From Serratia sp. DD3 (GTDB lineage: Bacteria; Pseudomonadota; Gammaproteobacteria; Enterobacterales; Enterobacteriaceae): a stretch of DNA of 64,000 nt. The stretch is taken from contig NZ_AYKS02000123.1 in assembly GCF_000496755.2 (NCBI RefSeq), positions 62,001 to 126,000 on the forward strand. The letters are read 5' to 3'. Of the stretch, positions 49,313 to 59,601 are shown in pieces (position 1 is the first letter of the stretch; every line of letters starts with the position of its first letter). The position numbers were made by a program, and so were the translations under genes. The notes beneath the pieces are model-generated. The model searched no databases. It was not told the origin of the DNA and saw only the letters and a program-made list of their open reading frames with translations.

Positions 49313-50467
49313 TTACTGCGACTGCATGGTGTTATACGCAGCCACCGCCTCTTCCACCACCTTGCTGTCAGCCGGTAAGCCAGAAATTTGTATCAGTGCC
49401 GCTTTTGGCCCCAGTTTTTCCAGCAATTCTACCAACTCTTTGGCCTGCGGGTCTTGTTCACTGCGGTAACTCATGGCGGCCGCAATCCCTTTTATCAGGT
49501 TGCCATGTGGCAAATCGTATTCCAATGTTCCCAACAATGGCTTAATCAAGCGGTCGCCTGCACTGAGTTTACGCAGTGGCTGGCGCCCAACACGCTCAAC
49601 ATCATCATGCAGATAGGGGTTTTCAAAGCGAGAGAGGATTTTGTTGATATAAGCGGCATGTTTATCCGCATCAAAGCCATAACGCTTGATCAACACCGCA
49701 CCACTCTCTTCCATCGCCCCTCGTACCACCTGACGAACTTGTGGGTCGAGAATAGCATCACGAATCGTCAGTAAGTTGGCGCGCTGCCCCAGATAAGCCG
49801 TGATTGCATGGCCAGTATTAAGAGTGAACAACTTGCGTTCAACGAACGCCATCAGGTTGTCAGTCAACTCCATACCCGCAATAGCAGGCGGGGGCCCCTT
49901 GAACTGAGTCTGATCCACAATCCATTCGCTGAACGTTTCCACGGTAACTTCCAGCGGATCGCTGCTGTTGGCTTCCGCGGGTGGCACGATACGGTCTACG
50001 GCAGAATCCACAAACCCGACATGCTGCTCAACCCAAGCCTGCTCATCCTGCGGCAATACGTCGAAAACAGAGTGCTTGAGCTGGCTGGTGCCGCGCACCA
50101 TATTTTCACAAGCAATGATATTGAGTGGCTGGGTGTTTCCTTGTTGATGGCGTTTAATCAACCCCTTGGCAATAGTCCCGGCGATTTTAGCCAAGACCTG
50201 TGGGCCAACTGCTGTTGTCACAATATCCGCCTCAGCAATCAAATCCACCGCCTGCTCACTGCCGCTGTTAACCGCACTGACATTATTCACTTGTTCAATA
50301 CGTGATTCATCACCTACCACGTGTACCTGGTAGCTTTTACGTTGGTTCAGTTCATCCAACAACGTCTGGTTAACGTCAGCAAAAGTCAGTTCGGCATGAG
50401 CATCAGCCAGTAACTTGCCGATGAACCCACGGCCGATATTACCCGCGCCGAAGTGTAATGCTTTCAT
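49313..50467 (-). CDS. mtlD: Mannitol-1-phosphate 5-dehydrogenase
   Basis: MtlD oxidises mannitol 1-phosphate, the product of MtlA, to fructose 6-phosphate with NAD+. The 384-residue protein begins [20 protein letters not shown] (Rossmann motif) and has the catalytic-type [16 protein letters not shown]. It lies 65 bp after mtlA in the same operon. Confidence 0.97.
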   Translation of the reverse strand: MKALHFGAGNIGRGFIGKLLADAHAELTFADVNQTLLDELNQRKSYQVHVVGDESRIEQVNNVSAVNSGSEQAVDLIAEADIVTTAVGPQVLAKIAGTIAKGLIKRHQQGNTQPLNIIACENMVRGTSQLKHSVFDVLPQDEQAWVEQHVGFVDSAVDRIVPPAEANSSDPLEVTVETFSEWIVDQTQFKGPPPAIAGMELTDNLMAFVERKLFTLNTGHAITAYLGQRANLLTIRDAILDPQVRQVVRGAMEESGAVLIKRYGFDADKHAAYINKILSRFENPYLHDDVERVGRQPLRKLSAGDRLIKPLLGTLEYDLPHGNLIKGIAAAMSYRSEQDPQAKELVELLEKLGPKAALIQISGLPADSKVVEEAVAAYNTMQSQ

Positions 50468-50532
50468 AGTTCTACCTTTGTTAATATCGAAGGGTGCACA
50501 CCCGGTGCACCCTTTAAAACAGTGCTGTGATA

Positions 50533-52449
50533 TTAGCTCTTCTTACTACCAAGTAGTTCCAAAACTTCTTGGACGCTTGCCGTATTAGCTAACCGCTCAA
50601 TAACCGTTTCATCATCCAATGCATTGGTTAGACAAGTAATCACCTGAATATGCTCATTATTACGGGCTGCAATACCAATCACCAGACGGGCAACCTCATC
50701 CTCACCGTCACCAAAACGCACGCCTTGCGGATATTGACAGAACACCACGCCAGTACGCAGTACGCGATCTTTCGCTTCGATGGTGCCATGTGGTACGGCA
50801 ATCGACTCTCCCAAGTAGGTAGAAGTGAGCTTTTCACGCTCCAGCATCGCCTCTACGTATTCAGGTTCCACATAGCCGCCCTTCACCAATTGCTCACCAG
50901 CAAAGCGAATTGCCTGCTGTTTGTCGCTAGCCTGTAGACCGAGGAACACATTATTTTCACTCAATTTAAACAGGTTCTTTTCGCTAGCTTCAAAGCTGTC
51001 ATCCAACGTTGAAATCACTTTCTGTTCTGTTTCGCTGGTTTTGTGAGCGGCTAGCAGGCGTGCGGTCAAATCACTGTATAACTGACTGTCCAGGAAATTG
51101 GTTAATGAAATATGCTGTGCTTGTGGTGCATGACGCATGGCACGTTCCGTCAAATCACGGTGGGTAATCACCAGATCGACATCTTCCGGCAAACTGTTGA
51201 TCGCGCAATTGGTAACAGAGATATTTTTCAGTCCTGCATCTGTCACTTTCTTACGCAGAACACCCGCCCCCATCGCACTGGAACCCATACCCGCATCACA
51301 AGCCACAATAATTTTACGCACGGTACTCAGATCACCATCTACCGCTCCATTAGGCGCTTTAGCTCCTTTGGATTGCGCCTTCATCTCCTGCATACGACGG
51401 GTGGCTTGTTCCAGACCCTCTTCCTCTTTAACTTTCGACGTTTTCAGCAGGAAAGAAGAAACCAGGAAGGAGACCAGGAAAGCAGCGAAGATGGCAGCCA
51501 AATTGGCGAAATAGGCCCCTTTTGGCGTCATTGCCAATACGGCCAGAATCGACCCTGGGGAAGCCGGCGATACCAGACCCCCATTCAACACCGTCAGCGT
51601 GAATACGCCTGTCATACCACCCAGAATCACCGCCAGCAGCAGGCGTGGATTCATCAGTACATAAGGGAAGTAAATTTCATGGATACCACCCAGGAAGTGG
51701 ATGATAGCGGCACCACCAGCAGACTGTTTGGCACTACCACGGCCAAAGAACATATAAGCCATCAAGACTCCCATACCTGGGCCCGGGTTGGCTTCAATCA
51801 GGAAGAAGATAGACTTGCCAGCCTCTGAGGCTTGCTGAATACCCAGCGGCGAGAAGATACCGTGGTTGATGGCGTTGTTCAGGAACAGAATTTTTGCTGG
51901 TTCAACAAAGATCGAGGTCAATGGCAGCAGGTTATTAACCACCATGACATGTACACCCGCCGCCAGAATTTTGGAGAGCGCTTCGACCAATGGCCCAATC
52001 CCCATAAAGGAGATAAGTGCCAGCAGCATACCGATGATACCGGCGGAGAAGTTGTTCACCAACATCTCAAAACCACTTTTGATCTTGCCATCTACCCAGC
52101 GGTCAAAATGCTTAATCGCCCAACCACCCAGCGGACCCGCGATCATGGCACCGAGGAACATCGGGATATCAGCACCCACCACGACACCCATGGTGGTAAT
52201 TGCACCAACCACACCACCACGATCGCCACCCACCAATTTACCGCCGGTATAACCGATCAACAGTGGCAACAGATAGGTGATCATTGGCCCAACCAGCTTG
52301 GCCAATGTCTCATTTGGCACCCAACCGGTAGGGATAAATAATGCGGTGATAATACCCCAGGCGATAAATGCGCCGATGTTGGGCATAACCATATTGCTTA
52401 GGAAACGGCCAAAGTTTTGCACTTTAACCTTGATATCTGGTGAAAACAT
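50533..52449 (-). CDS. mtlA: PTS mannitol-specific enzyme IICBA
   Basis: MtlA imports and phosphorylates mannitol. The 638-residue protein has a membrane IIC domain (about 1-340) with the [14 protein letters not shown] motif, an IIB domain with the phospho-Cys in [10 protein letters not shown], and a IIA domain with the active His in [15 protein letters not shown] chose the ATG at 52449 because [19 protein letters not shown] aligns with E. coli and GGGGTG precedes it; the frame continues 99 bp upstream. Confidence 0.97.
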   Translation of the reverse strand: MFSPDIKVKVQNFGRFLSNMVMPNIGAFIAWGIITALFIPTGWVPNETLAKLVGPMITYLLPLLIGYTGGKLVGGDRGGVVGAITTMGVVVGADIPMFLGAMIAGPLGGWAIKHFDRWVDGKIKSGFEMLVNNFSAGIIGMLLALISFMGIGPLVEALSKILAAGVHVMVVNNLLPLTSIFVEPAKILFLNNAINHGIFSPLGIQQASEAGKSIFFLIEANPGPGMGVLMAYMFFGRGSAKQSAGGAAIIHFLGGIHEIYFPYVLMNPRLLLAVILGGMTGVFTLTVLNGGLVSPASPGSILAVLAMTPKGAYFANLAAIFAAFLVSFLVSSFLLKTSKVKEEEGLEQATRRMQEMKAQSKGAKAPNGAVDGDLSTVRKIIVACDAGMGSSAMGAGVLRKKVTDAGLKNISVTNCAINSLPEDVDLVITHRDLTERAMRHAPQAQHISLTNFLDSQLYSDLTARLLAAHKTSETEQKVISTLDDSFEASEKNLFKLSENNVFLGLQASDKQQAIRFAGEQLVKGGYVEPEYVEAMLEREKLTSTYLGESIAVPHGTIEAKDRVLRTGVVFCQYPQGVRFGDGEDEVARLVIGIAARNNEHIQVITCLTNALDDETVIERLANTASVQEVLELLGSKKS

Positions 52450-52581
52450 AAAACACCCCCCTATTGCTACGCGCTGACAATAAGAGCGCGCATTCATTGT
52501 TGTCATATCCAGCCGTGTTGCTGCTGTTTGCGAAATGGACTCTACCACGCTCCTCTGACTACGCGAACCTCACCCAAGAAA

Positions 52582-52597
52582 CGTGATTAAAATCACA
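52582..52597. promoter_or_regulatory. CRP-like site 1 upstream of mtlA
   Basis: CGTGATTAAAATCACA is close to the CRP consensus TGTGA-N6-TCACA. It is the nearest of three such sites in the 52450-52873 region, which is otherwise without genes. It fits catabolite control of mtl. Confidence 0.75.
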
Positions 52598-52625
52598 CAA
52601 CAGAGGGGGTTAACCCAGTGGATTT

Positions 52626-52641
52626 AGTGATTGAAATCACA
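52626..52641. promoter_or_regulatory. CRP-like site 2 upstream of mtlA
   Basis: AGTGATTGAAATCACA is centred 44 bases from site 1. Several CRP sites in tandem are known for the E. coli mtl promoter. Confidence 0.72.
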
Positions 52642-52690
52642 ATTACTTTCGATATTAGAAATAATAGACACCAATAAAGCGTCACCGCCA

Positions 52691-52722
52691 GCCAATAACG
52701 TGATTAAAATCACGTTATTGGC
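52691..52722. promoter_or_regulatory. CRP-like site 3 within a 32-bp palindrome
   Basis: CGTGATTAAAATCACG (52699-52714) is the core of a larger palindrome with 15-bp perfect arms, GCCAATAACGTGATT and its complement, around AA. It could serve as a CRP site, or form a hairpin that ends or insulates transcripts. Confidence 0.65.
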
Positions 52723-52873
52723 CGAAGGGTTTGTTCTTAAATTGATACATTGATCACGATTTATTTTACGCACCACAAGCGAACCGCGCTCTTGAATGGG
52801 ATCTTCCCTGCGGCACCCACTCTGCCAGAGAGCTGACCAGGCAAACTCAGCGACCCACATCTCTGGCTGACAC

Positions 52874-53797
52874 TCAAAGCCATTTTTCATGCCGGCAAAA
52901 AGAAACACTGATCCACAAATCCAATTCTGGATCCTTTATAACCTGGACAATACGCTCACGAATCAAATCCAACTGGCTGATGCCGATATGTTCCATGCTT
53001 TCTGGCAGAACGACATAGATCTCCAAGAATAATCCGCGACCTATACGTGTTTCATAGTGGGAATATTTGATGAAGCCGTATTCACGGCTAAGTTGTTGCA
53101 TTAACTCTTCCACCTTTTTATCCAATGCTGCAGGTGTCATCATCAGAACTTCTTTTATGGCATTAAAGATTATTTTGGCCGGCATTGGCATGACAAACAG
53201 GATCAGGACTGCCAGTATCATCGAATCCACATAGGGGACCAGATAGGCAAAGCGCGTGTCTTGTAAAAACCAGGCGAGGATAAAAGCGACAAAGATCGCG
53301 GCACTGATCGCTGTGGAGATCATCCAGCCCCGCACGTCCAACTCGACCAGTGGGGAAGATATCCCTTTGTTAGCGTTTTTTTGTTTCAAAAATATCGCAA
53401 AACAAATGACGGTGATACTAAAGGCATAGGCTATCGCCCACCCTAACTCAAAATGATTTCCCCCTCCCAAAAGACTTTGAATCGCGTTAATAAAAGCATA
53501 CAGACAGAGTAACAACAGTAGGCTGCCGTTAAATACCAGAACCAAGGGTTCTACGTGCCAAAAACCGTATTGAAAACGGCGACTGCTCGGGTTTTGCCCG
53601 ATTAGCCGTAATACGAATAACGCCAAGCCGGATAGGGTCGCATCCAATATGGCGTACATACCATCAAACATGATCGATCTTGAGCCGGTAATAAAACCGA
53701 AGGTGATACTCAAACAAGATATCCCAAGAGCACCATAAATTGAGCGCCTTAAAAGCTGTTGTTCACGTTGAGTACTGGGCACGATAATGACCTCCAA
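52874..53797 (-). CDS. Cation diffusion facilitator family transporter with altered metal sites
   Basis: This 307-residue protein has six predicted membrane helices and a C-terminal cytoplasmic ferredoxin-like domain. It resembles CDF metal exporters (FDGMYAILDATLSGLAL in TM2). In the usual HxxxD site of TM2 the His position is Tyr48 (D45, Y48, D52), and the TM5 site reads LDVRGWMIS, without the expected His and Asp. It may move a different ion or none. It stands alone between mtlA and yiaF. Alignment by eye, so the residue claims need a proper alignment. Confidence 0.75.
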   Translation of the reverse strand: MEVIIVPSTQREQQLLRRSIYGALGISCLSITFGFITGSRSIMFDGMYAILDATLSGLALFVLRLIGQNPSSRRFQYGFWHVEPLVLVFNGSLLLLLCLYAFINAIQSLLGGGNHFELGWAIAYAFSITVICFAIFLKQKNANKGISSPLVELDVRGWMISTAISAAIFVAFILAWFLQDTRFAYLVPYVDSMILAVLILFVMPMPAKIIFNAIKEVLMMTPAALDKKVEELMQQLSREYGFIKYSHYETRIGRGLFLEIYVVLPESMEHIGISQLDLIRERIVQVIKDPELDLWISVSFCRHEKWL

Positions 53798-54022
53798 CTG
53801 ACCGAATGGCTCTGTTCCCGTATTTTACGGCGCTGTTGAATATACCCATCGTCAAACAAGTCGCCGGGGTATTCAAAAAGCCAGATGTTTTATCCTGCAA
53901 GTTAATTGAACTTGGCCATAGTTATGCTTCGACCACGCGTTTTCGGCCCGATAACTGAAGTGTAGTATAGAGATCAGGGTACGGAAGGATGACAAGGCGT
54001 TGAAAAAAGGGGAACCCATACT

Positions 54023-54067
54023 CAGGTACATTCAAACTACAGCCTGAAAGCCGCTCGAATGTACCTG
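54023..54067. repeat. 11-bp inverted repeat after yiaF
   Basis: CAGGTACATTC and GAATGTACCTG form perfect arms around 23 bases, 12 bp after the yiaF stop on the minus side. A CCTTTTTT run follows 12 bases beyond, so a weak terminator is possible. The rest of 53798-54078 shows nothing. Confidence 0.6.
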
Positions 54068-54078
54068 GATAGTTTTGC

Positions 54079-54798
54079 TTACTGCATCACTGCCTGCACC
54101 GTTTTCTGTGCATTGAGCCAATCCTGCTGCTTAGCCACCAGATTGGACATCATGGTGTTGTACTGCGCCACCTGCTGCTGAGTACGGAACTGTACACCGC
54201 CATTATTGAAACTCACCTGATTACCCTGAGCCTGCAAGAAATCCCCAACTAGCACCAGTTCCTGAACAAAACTGCTGGTGGTTGGGATCACTGGCATCAA
54301 GCTATTGCTTGGTGTGGTAACAATCTTGTCATACACCTGGCTATACACCGCTTTCAAATCATCAGGTTGCTTCAACGCGGCACGGGCGCTATCCGCCTGT
54401 AACTTCGCTGACTGTATCTGTTGACCCAACAGGTTCAATGCACCCAACGATTGCTGCAAGGTATCGCGCTTAGCGATATAGTCTTGTGCGGTGCGAATTT
54501 GATTAATCTGTTCCAGTGCTGGTGTCAGACTTGCCTCAACCGATTTCGACAATTGCTGAGAAAAACCCACCAGAATGGCGTAATCACTCACATAAGTGCC
54601 AAATTTCTGTTTTTGGTCTTCACTCAACGTTGGAATGTGTACACCGCTACGCATCACCGTATTATGTAAATAATCAATAAACGCTTTACGCTGTTCTGGC
54701 TCTTTATCGCCGCAGGCGGTCAGTTGCATCACGACCAACAATGCAAATACCGGTGCCAACCAACGCGAAAAGCCTCTGCTTTGGATCCCTACCGCCAT
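54079..54798 (-). CDS. yiaF: DUF3053 lipoprotein (YiaF-like)
   Basis: This 239-residue protein has a lipoprotein signal sequence ending in the lipobox LTAC, so Cys28-29 should be lipidated. The rest is helical with many Gln residues. It resembles E. coli YiaF (DUF3053), whose gene also lies near glyS and ghrB. The function is unknown. It is located 3' of glyS in this window and reads in the same direction. Confidence 0.78.
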   Translation of the reverse strand: MAVGIQSRGFSRWLAPVFALLVVMQLTACGDKEPEQRKAFIDYLHNTVMRSGVHIPTLSEDQKQKFGTYVSDYAILVGFSQQLSKSVEASLTPALEQINQIRTAQDYIAKRDTLQQSLGALNLLGQQIQSAKLQADSARAALKQPDDLKAVYSQVYDKIVTTPSNSLMPVIPTTSSFVQELVLVGDFLQAQGNQVSFNNGGVQFRTQQQVAQYNTMMSNLVAKQQDWLNAQKTVQAVMQ

Positions 54799-54947
54799 GT
54801 GACATAACTCCCGTTATTAATGTCTCTTTTATCTGGCTCCATGCCTTATGTTGCACTCCGTTGCAGATAAGAATAGATCAACTCCCTGCTATAGGATACG
54901 TGATTCAACGTTCAGCCCAGAATAACCGACGGATTCTCATGATGATG

Positions 54948-54971
54948 AAAAAGCGCCCTCAGGCGCCTTTT
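54948..54971 (-). terminator. glyS terminator
   Basis: On the minus strand a GGCGCC-TGAG-GGCGC stem ends in CTTTTT, 17 bases after the glyS stop. Confidence 0.85.
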
Positions 54972-54987
54972 CATTAATACTTTACCC

Positions 54988-57057
54988 TTACTGCAACACC
55001 GAAATATCCGCTACTTGCAGGAACAGCTCACGCAACTTACTCAGCAACGTCAAGCGATTCACCCGCACCGCATCATCTTCAGCCATCACCATCACACTGT
55101 CGAAGAACGCATCAACCGTCTCACGCAACGCCGCCAGTTCAACCAATGCTTCCTGATAACGACCTGCAGCAAACAAAGGTTCCAGCTTGTCACGCAACAC
55201 CACCAGATGAGTGGCTAATTTCAGCTCTGTCGGCTCTTTCAATACCGAGGCTTGAACCTGATCCAGCAATACATCGTTGGATTTGGCTAAGATATTGGAA
55301 ACACGCTTGTTAGCCGCAGCCAACGCGGTGGCCTCAGCCAAGGTACGGAAATGTGTTACCGCCTTCACCCGTGCATCAAAGTCTGCCGGCCGGGTTGGGC
55401 GACGCGCCAATACCGCCTGGATAGTATCCACTGCATGGCCTGCTTCCTGATACCAGGTACGGAAACGCCCCAACATAAAGTCGATGACATCATCCACCAC
55501 CTTGGCATTGGTCAGCTTGCTGCCATACAGGCGCGCAGCCTCTTCGGTCAGGGTTTGCAAATCCAGTGACAGGTTTTTCTCAACGATGATACGCAGCACG
55601 CCCAACGCAGCACGGCGTAAAGCAAACGGGTCTTTATCACCTTTTGGATGCTGGCCAATACCAAAAATACCGACCAGCGTGTCCATTTTGTCAGCGATTG
55701 CCAACGAGCAAGCCACCAGCGATTGAGGCAGTTCATCACCCGCAAAGCGTGGCTGATACTGCTCGTTAAGCGCAACAGCTACGTCCTCGGCTTCACCATC
55801 ATGGCGTGCGTAGTGCATCCCCATCACACCCTGAGTATCGGTGAATTCGAACACCATATTGGTCATCAGGTCGCACTTCGACAGCAGCCCGGCACGCGTT
55901 GCGTGATTAACATCAGCACCAATCTGGCCCGCAATCCAGCCGGCCATGGCTTGAATACGGTCAGTCTTATCACGCAGGGTACCCAACTGCTGCTGAAACA
56001 GTACCGTTTCCAGGCGCGGTAAATGATCTTCCAGACGCTTCTTGCGGTCAGTATTAAAGAAGAATTCAGCATCCGCCAAACGAGGACGCACCACTTTCTC
56101 ATTACCAGAGATGATTTGCTGCGGGTCTCGGGACTCAATATTGGCGACGAAGATAAAATTCGGTAACAGTTTGCCAGCGGCATCGTAGACCGGAAAATAT
56201 TTCTGGTCACCCTTCATGGTATAAACCAACGCTTCAGCAGGCACTGCCAGGAATTTCTCTTCAAATTTTGCCGTCAGCACCACCGGCCACTCAACCAATG
56301 AAGTCACTTCCTCCAGCAGGCTCTCACTCAGATCGGCTTTTCCACCAATCTTCTGTGCTGCCAGTTCAGCATCACGTTTAATCAACGCCTTGCGGGTTGC
56401 GTAATCGGCGATCACTTTACCGCGCTCCTGCAGGATTTGCGGATACTGATCGGCGTTCTCAATAGTAAACTCTGGCTCACCCATAAAACGGTGACCACGA
56501 ATGGTGCGAGCCGAATCGATGCCCAGCACGGTGCCTGGGATCAGTTCTGCCCCTAGCAGCATGGTCACCGTATGTACCGGACGCACGAACTGGGTTTCTT
56601 TATCACCCCAACGCATCAATTTGGGAATCGGCAGCTTTGACAGTGCCGTGCTCACCATACCGGCCAACAGTTGCTGTGCGGATTGGCCTTTAACATGGGC
56701 GCGATACAGTAACCATTCACCTTTATCGGTCACCAGGCGTTCAGCTTGATCAACGGTAATGCCGCAACCACGCGCCCAGCCCTCAGCGGCCTTACTGGGC
56801 TGACCGCTGGCATCGAATGCCTGAGCGATGGCCGGGCCACGTTTTTCAATTTCACGGTCAGCCTGTGCCGCGCTGAGTTTAGCCACTTTTAATGCTAGGC
56901 GACGCGGAGCAGCAAACCAGCTCACTTCGCCATGTGCCAAGCCGGCATTATCAAGTTCAGCCGTAAAATCTGCAGCAAAAGCTTCTGCCAGTGAGCGAAG
57001 AGCCTTCGGCGGCAGCTCTTCGGTGCCGATTTCCACCAGGAAAGTCTGTTGAGTCAT
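54988..57057 (-). CDS. glyS: Glycyl-tRNA synthetase beta subunit
   Basis: GlyS pairs with GlyQ in the alpha2beta2 enzyme that charges tRNA-Gly; the beta subunit supplies tRNA recognition and an HD-like domain. The 689 residues equal the E. coli length and begin [19 protein letters not shown]. It lies 9 bp after glyQ in the glyQS operon. Confidence 0.98.
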   Translation of the reverse strand: MTQQTFLVEIGTEELPPKALRSLAEAFAADFTAELDNAGLAHGEVSWFAAPRRLALKVAKLSAAQADREIEKRGPAIAQAFDASGQPSKAAEGWARGCGITVDQAERLVTDKGEWLLYRAHVKGQSAQQLLAGMVSTALSKLPIPKLMRWGDKETQFVRPVHTVTMLLGAELIPGTVLGIDSARTIRGHRFMGEPEFTIENADQYPQILQERGKVIADYATRKALIKRDAELAAQKIGGKADLSESLLEEVTSLVEWPVVLTAKFEEKFLAVPAEALVYTMKGDQKYFPVYDAAGKLLPNFIFVANIESRDPQQIISGNEKVVRPRLADAEFFFNTDRKKRLEDHLPRLETVLFQQQLGTLRDKTDRIQAMAGWIAGQIGADVNHATRAGLLSKCDLMTNMVFEFTDTQGVMGMHYARHDGEAEDVAVALNEQYQPRFAGDELPQSLVACSLAIADKMDTLVGIFGIGQHPKGDKDPFALRRAALGVLRIIVEKNLSLDLQTLTEEAARLYGSKLTNAKVVDDVIDFMLGRFRTWYQEAGHAVDTIQAVLARRPTRPADFDARVKAVTHFRTLAEATALAAANKRVSNILAKSNDVLLDQVQASVLKEPTELKLATHLVVLRDKLEPLFAAGRYQEALVELAALRETVDAFFDSVMVMAEDDAVRVNRLTLLSKLRELFLQVADISVLQ

Positions 57058-57066
57058 AGCTGCCTC

Positions 57067-57975
57067 TTACTTCTTATTACACATCGGGAAGCCTAACGCT
57101 TCGCGGGAAGCGTAGTAGGCCTCGGCAACGGCTTTGGTCAGCGTGCGGATACGCAAAATATAACGTTGACGTTCGGTGACCGAGATCGCCTTACGCGCAT
57201 CCAGCAAATTGAAGGTATGGGCCGCTTTGAGAATACGTTCATACGCAGGTAATGGCAGGGGGTTTTCCAACGCCAATAGGGTTTGCGCTTCCTTTTCGTA
57301 TTGCTCAAAACAGGAAAACAGGAAATCTACATCCGCATACTCAAAGTTGTAGGTGGATTGCTCCACTTCGTTTTGATGGAACACATCGCCATAGGTGGTG
57401 ATACCCAATGGCCCGTTGCTCCAAATCAAATCGTAGACGCTATCCACACCCTGGATATACATCGCCAGGCGTTCCAGACCGTAAGTGATCTCGCCGGTGA
57501 CCGGTTTACATTCCAAACCACCAACCTGTTGAAAATAGGTGAACTGGGTCACTTCCATCCCGTTCAACCACACTTCCCAACCTAATCCCCAGGCCCCTAG
57601 TGTCGGGTTTTCCCAGTTATCTTCAACAAAACGGATATCGTGAATAGCAGGATCCAACCCCAGTTCTTTCAATGAACCCAGGTACAGTTCCTGAATATTT
57701 TCCGGTGAGGGTTTAATCACTACCTGGAATTGATAATAGTGTTGCAGGCGGTTGGGGTTTTCCCCATAACGGCCATCGGTCGGGCGACGTGAAGGTTGCA
57801 CATAGGCCGCAGCCATTGGCTCCGGGCCAAGAGCACGCAAGCAGGTCATCGGGTGAGATGTTCCTGCGCCAACTTCCATGTCCAAAGGTTGAACAATAGT
57901 GCAACCCTGGCGCGCCCAATAGTCCTGCAGTGTCAGGATCAGACCCTGAAAGGTCTTGGTATCAAACTTTTGCAT
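57067..57975 (-). CDS. glyQ: Glycyl-tRNA synthetase alpha subunit
   Basis: GlyQ is the class II catalytic subunit. The 302 residues include [40 protein letters not shown] and [20 protein letters not shown]. It is the first gene of glyQS and diverges from the luxR-type gene, with 366 bp between them. Confidence 0.98.
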   Translation of the reverse strand: MQKFDTKTFQGLILTLQDYWARQGCTIVQPLDMEVGAGTSHPMTCLRALGPEPMAAAYVQPSRRPTDGRYGENPNRLQHYYQFQVVIKPSPENIQELYLGSLKELGLDPAIHDIRFVEDNWENPTLGAWGLGWEVWLNGMEVTQFTYFQQVGGLECKPVTGEITYGLERLAMYIQGVDSVYDLIWSNGPLGITTYGDVFHQNEVEQSTYNFEYADVDFLFSCFEQYEKEAQTLLALENPLPLPAYERILKAAHTFNLLDARKAISVTERQRYILRIRTLTKAVAEAYYASREALGFPMCNKK

Positions 57976-58341
57976 GTTGAATTCGCACGCGATACAAGTG
58001 GATTTAATAGAGGGGCTCAGTATACCTGTTGACCGTAAGATATACAGCCAGAATCCAGCAACAAGTCACAATCCCCCGATAAAAACCGTGGTGTGATATG
58101 CAAAAAGCCGGTTCAGCACGATACCCTAGTTCATTCAGCTTACCCCATGAGGCCCGAATAGCGACAGCAACAGGTTCAAGGTTGACGAGGCATCAAGGGA
58201 GTTTGCAAAATGCGGCACTTTAAACTCAGCGTTTTTGGGAGCATAGCCCACGCTATAAGTGAAGTGATATAGCGTAGCCAACACAAGTAACTTCAAGGAT
58301 AATGTGTCAAACATTTTAAAATTCATTATGGACAGCTAAGT
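57976..58341. other. glyQ-luxR intergenic region
   Basis: This 366-bp gap holds the glyQ promoter side and the LuxR-type gene leader. A segment at 58170-58300 with AGCGTAGCCAACACAAGTAA and ACTTCAAGGATAA resembles the end of an ERIC-family repeat but lacks the full element. A minus-strand open frame of 63 codons (58135-58326) matches nothing I know and is not called. Confidence 0.45.
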
Positions 58342-59103
58342 ATGATAGAAGGCCTTGATAAAGATTGTCATTTATTATCAGAGAGTAAACCTAACGAACT
58401 CATTAATTCATCTATCAAAAGCTATCTAGAAAAAAAACTAAAAGAGTTTAATAATATAAAGTACGCTTATGCCATAATGAATAAAAAGAACCCTGCTGAT
58501 TTTTCAGTGATTTCAAATAGAACTGAATGGTTTGATTTTTATGTCAATAACAACTTTCAGTATATCGACCCGGTTTTAGTGACTGCATCACATCGAGTTA
58601 CCCCATTTTTTTGGGATAAAAACATCATGATTAACTCGGGAATTAAACTGCCAAAAATATTTAATATGGCGAAAAGTTATGATGTTACTCATGGTTATAC
58701 CTTCGTGTTGCATGACCATCTTCATCATCTGGCGGTTTTATCTATTATCATAGATAGCCATTGTGATAATAGTGTTGAACCGCTGATTAGAGATAAGCAA
58801 GATAGTTTACAGCTATTGTTGATGAAAACGCATGAAAAACTCATTAACACTTCTCAAGAACTGAATAATGCTAACTACTTTGAGAAAATAAACCAGAGAA
58901 ATTTCTTTTCCCCTCGCGAGAATGAAATTATTTATTGGGCAAGCATGGGGAAATCCTATCAGGAAATTGCACTTATCTTAGGAATTAAACTCACCACAGT
59001 AAAATTTCATATTGGAAATGCAGTTAAAAAGTTAGGCGTTAACAATGCCAAGCATGCCATAAGGCTCAGTGTTGAATTGCAGCTAATCAGGTCGGTTCGC
59101 TAA
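58342..59103 (+). CDS. LuxR-type quorum-sensing regulator without a nearby LuxI (solo)
   Basis: This 253-residue protein has an N-terminal autoinducer-binding domain with the key positions Trp63, Tyr67, Asp76, Pro77 and Trp91 all kept (equivalent to TraR W57, Y61, D70, P71, W85). A C-terminal LuxR helix-turn-helix (about 188-250) contains SPRENEIIYWASMGKSYQEI and TTVKFHIGNAVKKLGV. No acyl-homoserine lactone synthase is in the window. It is much more A/T-rich than its neighbours, which suggests acquisition. It could answer AHLs made elsewhere in the genome or by other cells. Confidence 0.88.
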   Translation: MIEGLDKDCHLLSESKPNELINSSIKSYLEKKLKEFNNIKYAYAIMNKKNPADFSVISNRTEWFDFYVNNNFQYIDPVLVTASHRVTPFFWDKNIMINSGIKLPKIFNMAKSYDVTHGYTFVLHDHLHHLAVLSIIIDSHCDNSVEPLIRDKQDSLQLLLMKTHEKLINTSQELNNANYFEKINQRNFFSPRENEIIYWASMGKSYQEIALILGIKLTTVKFHIGNAVKKLGVNNAKHAIRLSVELQLIRSVR

Positions 59104-59224
59104 TGTAGCCAAACTTTCAGATAAAATTGCTCAAAAACCATTTGACTAAAAAAAATAAAAAGGAAGAGGGTAAAATGCATAAAAATATACTCTCACCCCT
59201 TCTTTGATTGGGTGAGAGAAACTG

Positions 59225-59253
59225 TTGACAGGCACTCTATGATTTACAATAAT
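59225..59253 (+). promoter_or_regulatory. Promoter of ArcZ-like sRNA 1
   Basis: A perfect -35 TTGACA (59225-59230) and AATAAT (59248-59253) are separated by 17 bases. This places the start near 59260, immediately before the conserved RNA body. Confidence 0.78.
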
Positions 59254-59259
59254 GTTTAA

Positions 59260-59320
59260 GAATTTTCCCTGGTGTTGGCCAATTTGGCACCTGATCCTTT
59301 AATCGGGATCAGTTTTTTTT
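59260..59320 (+). ncRNA. ArcZ-like small RNA, copy 1
   Basis: The body TTTTCCCTGGTGTTGGCC contains the conserved ArcZ seed TTTCCCTGGTGTTGGC. Next, GGTGTT pairs with GGCACC (two G-U pairs) and CTGATCC...GGATCAG with eight T forms an intrinsic terminator. ArcZ is an Hfq sRNA that acts on rpoS, flhDC and other mRNAs and is normally encoded beside arcB. This copy lies between the LuxR-type gene and tag, and its promoter should yield about 60 nt directly, the size of processed ArcZ. The identity rests on the remembered E. coli sequence; the function is inferred. Confidence 0.75.
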
Positions 59321-59601
59321 GCTTAAAATTCTTGTTATTGTTGTTACGCACTAACGATAAAGTTTTTTGTTACTGAATGATAGTTATACTAAAGTACAGT
59401 CACCCACTATACTTTTTCGGTAACAGGCCCGCATCAGGCACCGTACCAGCGTTTGTGGCACCCTATGCCGACTTCAAACTACCAGGTAGTCCTTATCTAT
59501 GGTGCCTTCCCGCTAAGCCAATCATCAGAAATGGTGCACTAACGCTATATACTCGGGTCACTGCGTCAGTAAAAAACGAAATAAGAATAAGGAGTATCGG
59601 C

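Noticed and set aside
51112..51828. Plus-strand open frame of 238 codons inside mtlA
   Set aside because: It is a shadow of mtlA, rich in His/Gln/Arg with no domain.
58135..58326. Minus-strand 63-codon frame upstream of glyQ
   Set aside because: No family match or ribosome site, and it overlaps a repeat-like segment.
59377..59601. Extended tag frame upstream of the chosen ATG
   Set aside because: The sequence has no resemblance to Tag and the internal ATG has a good AAGGAG site.
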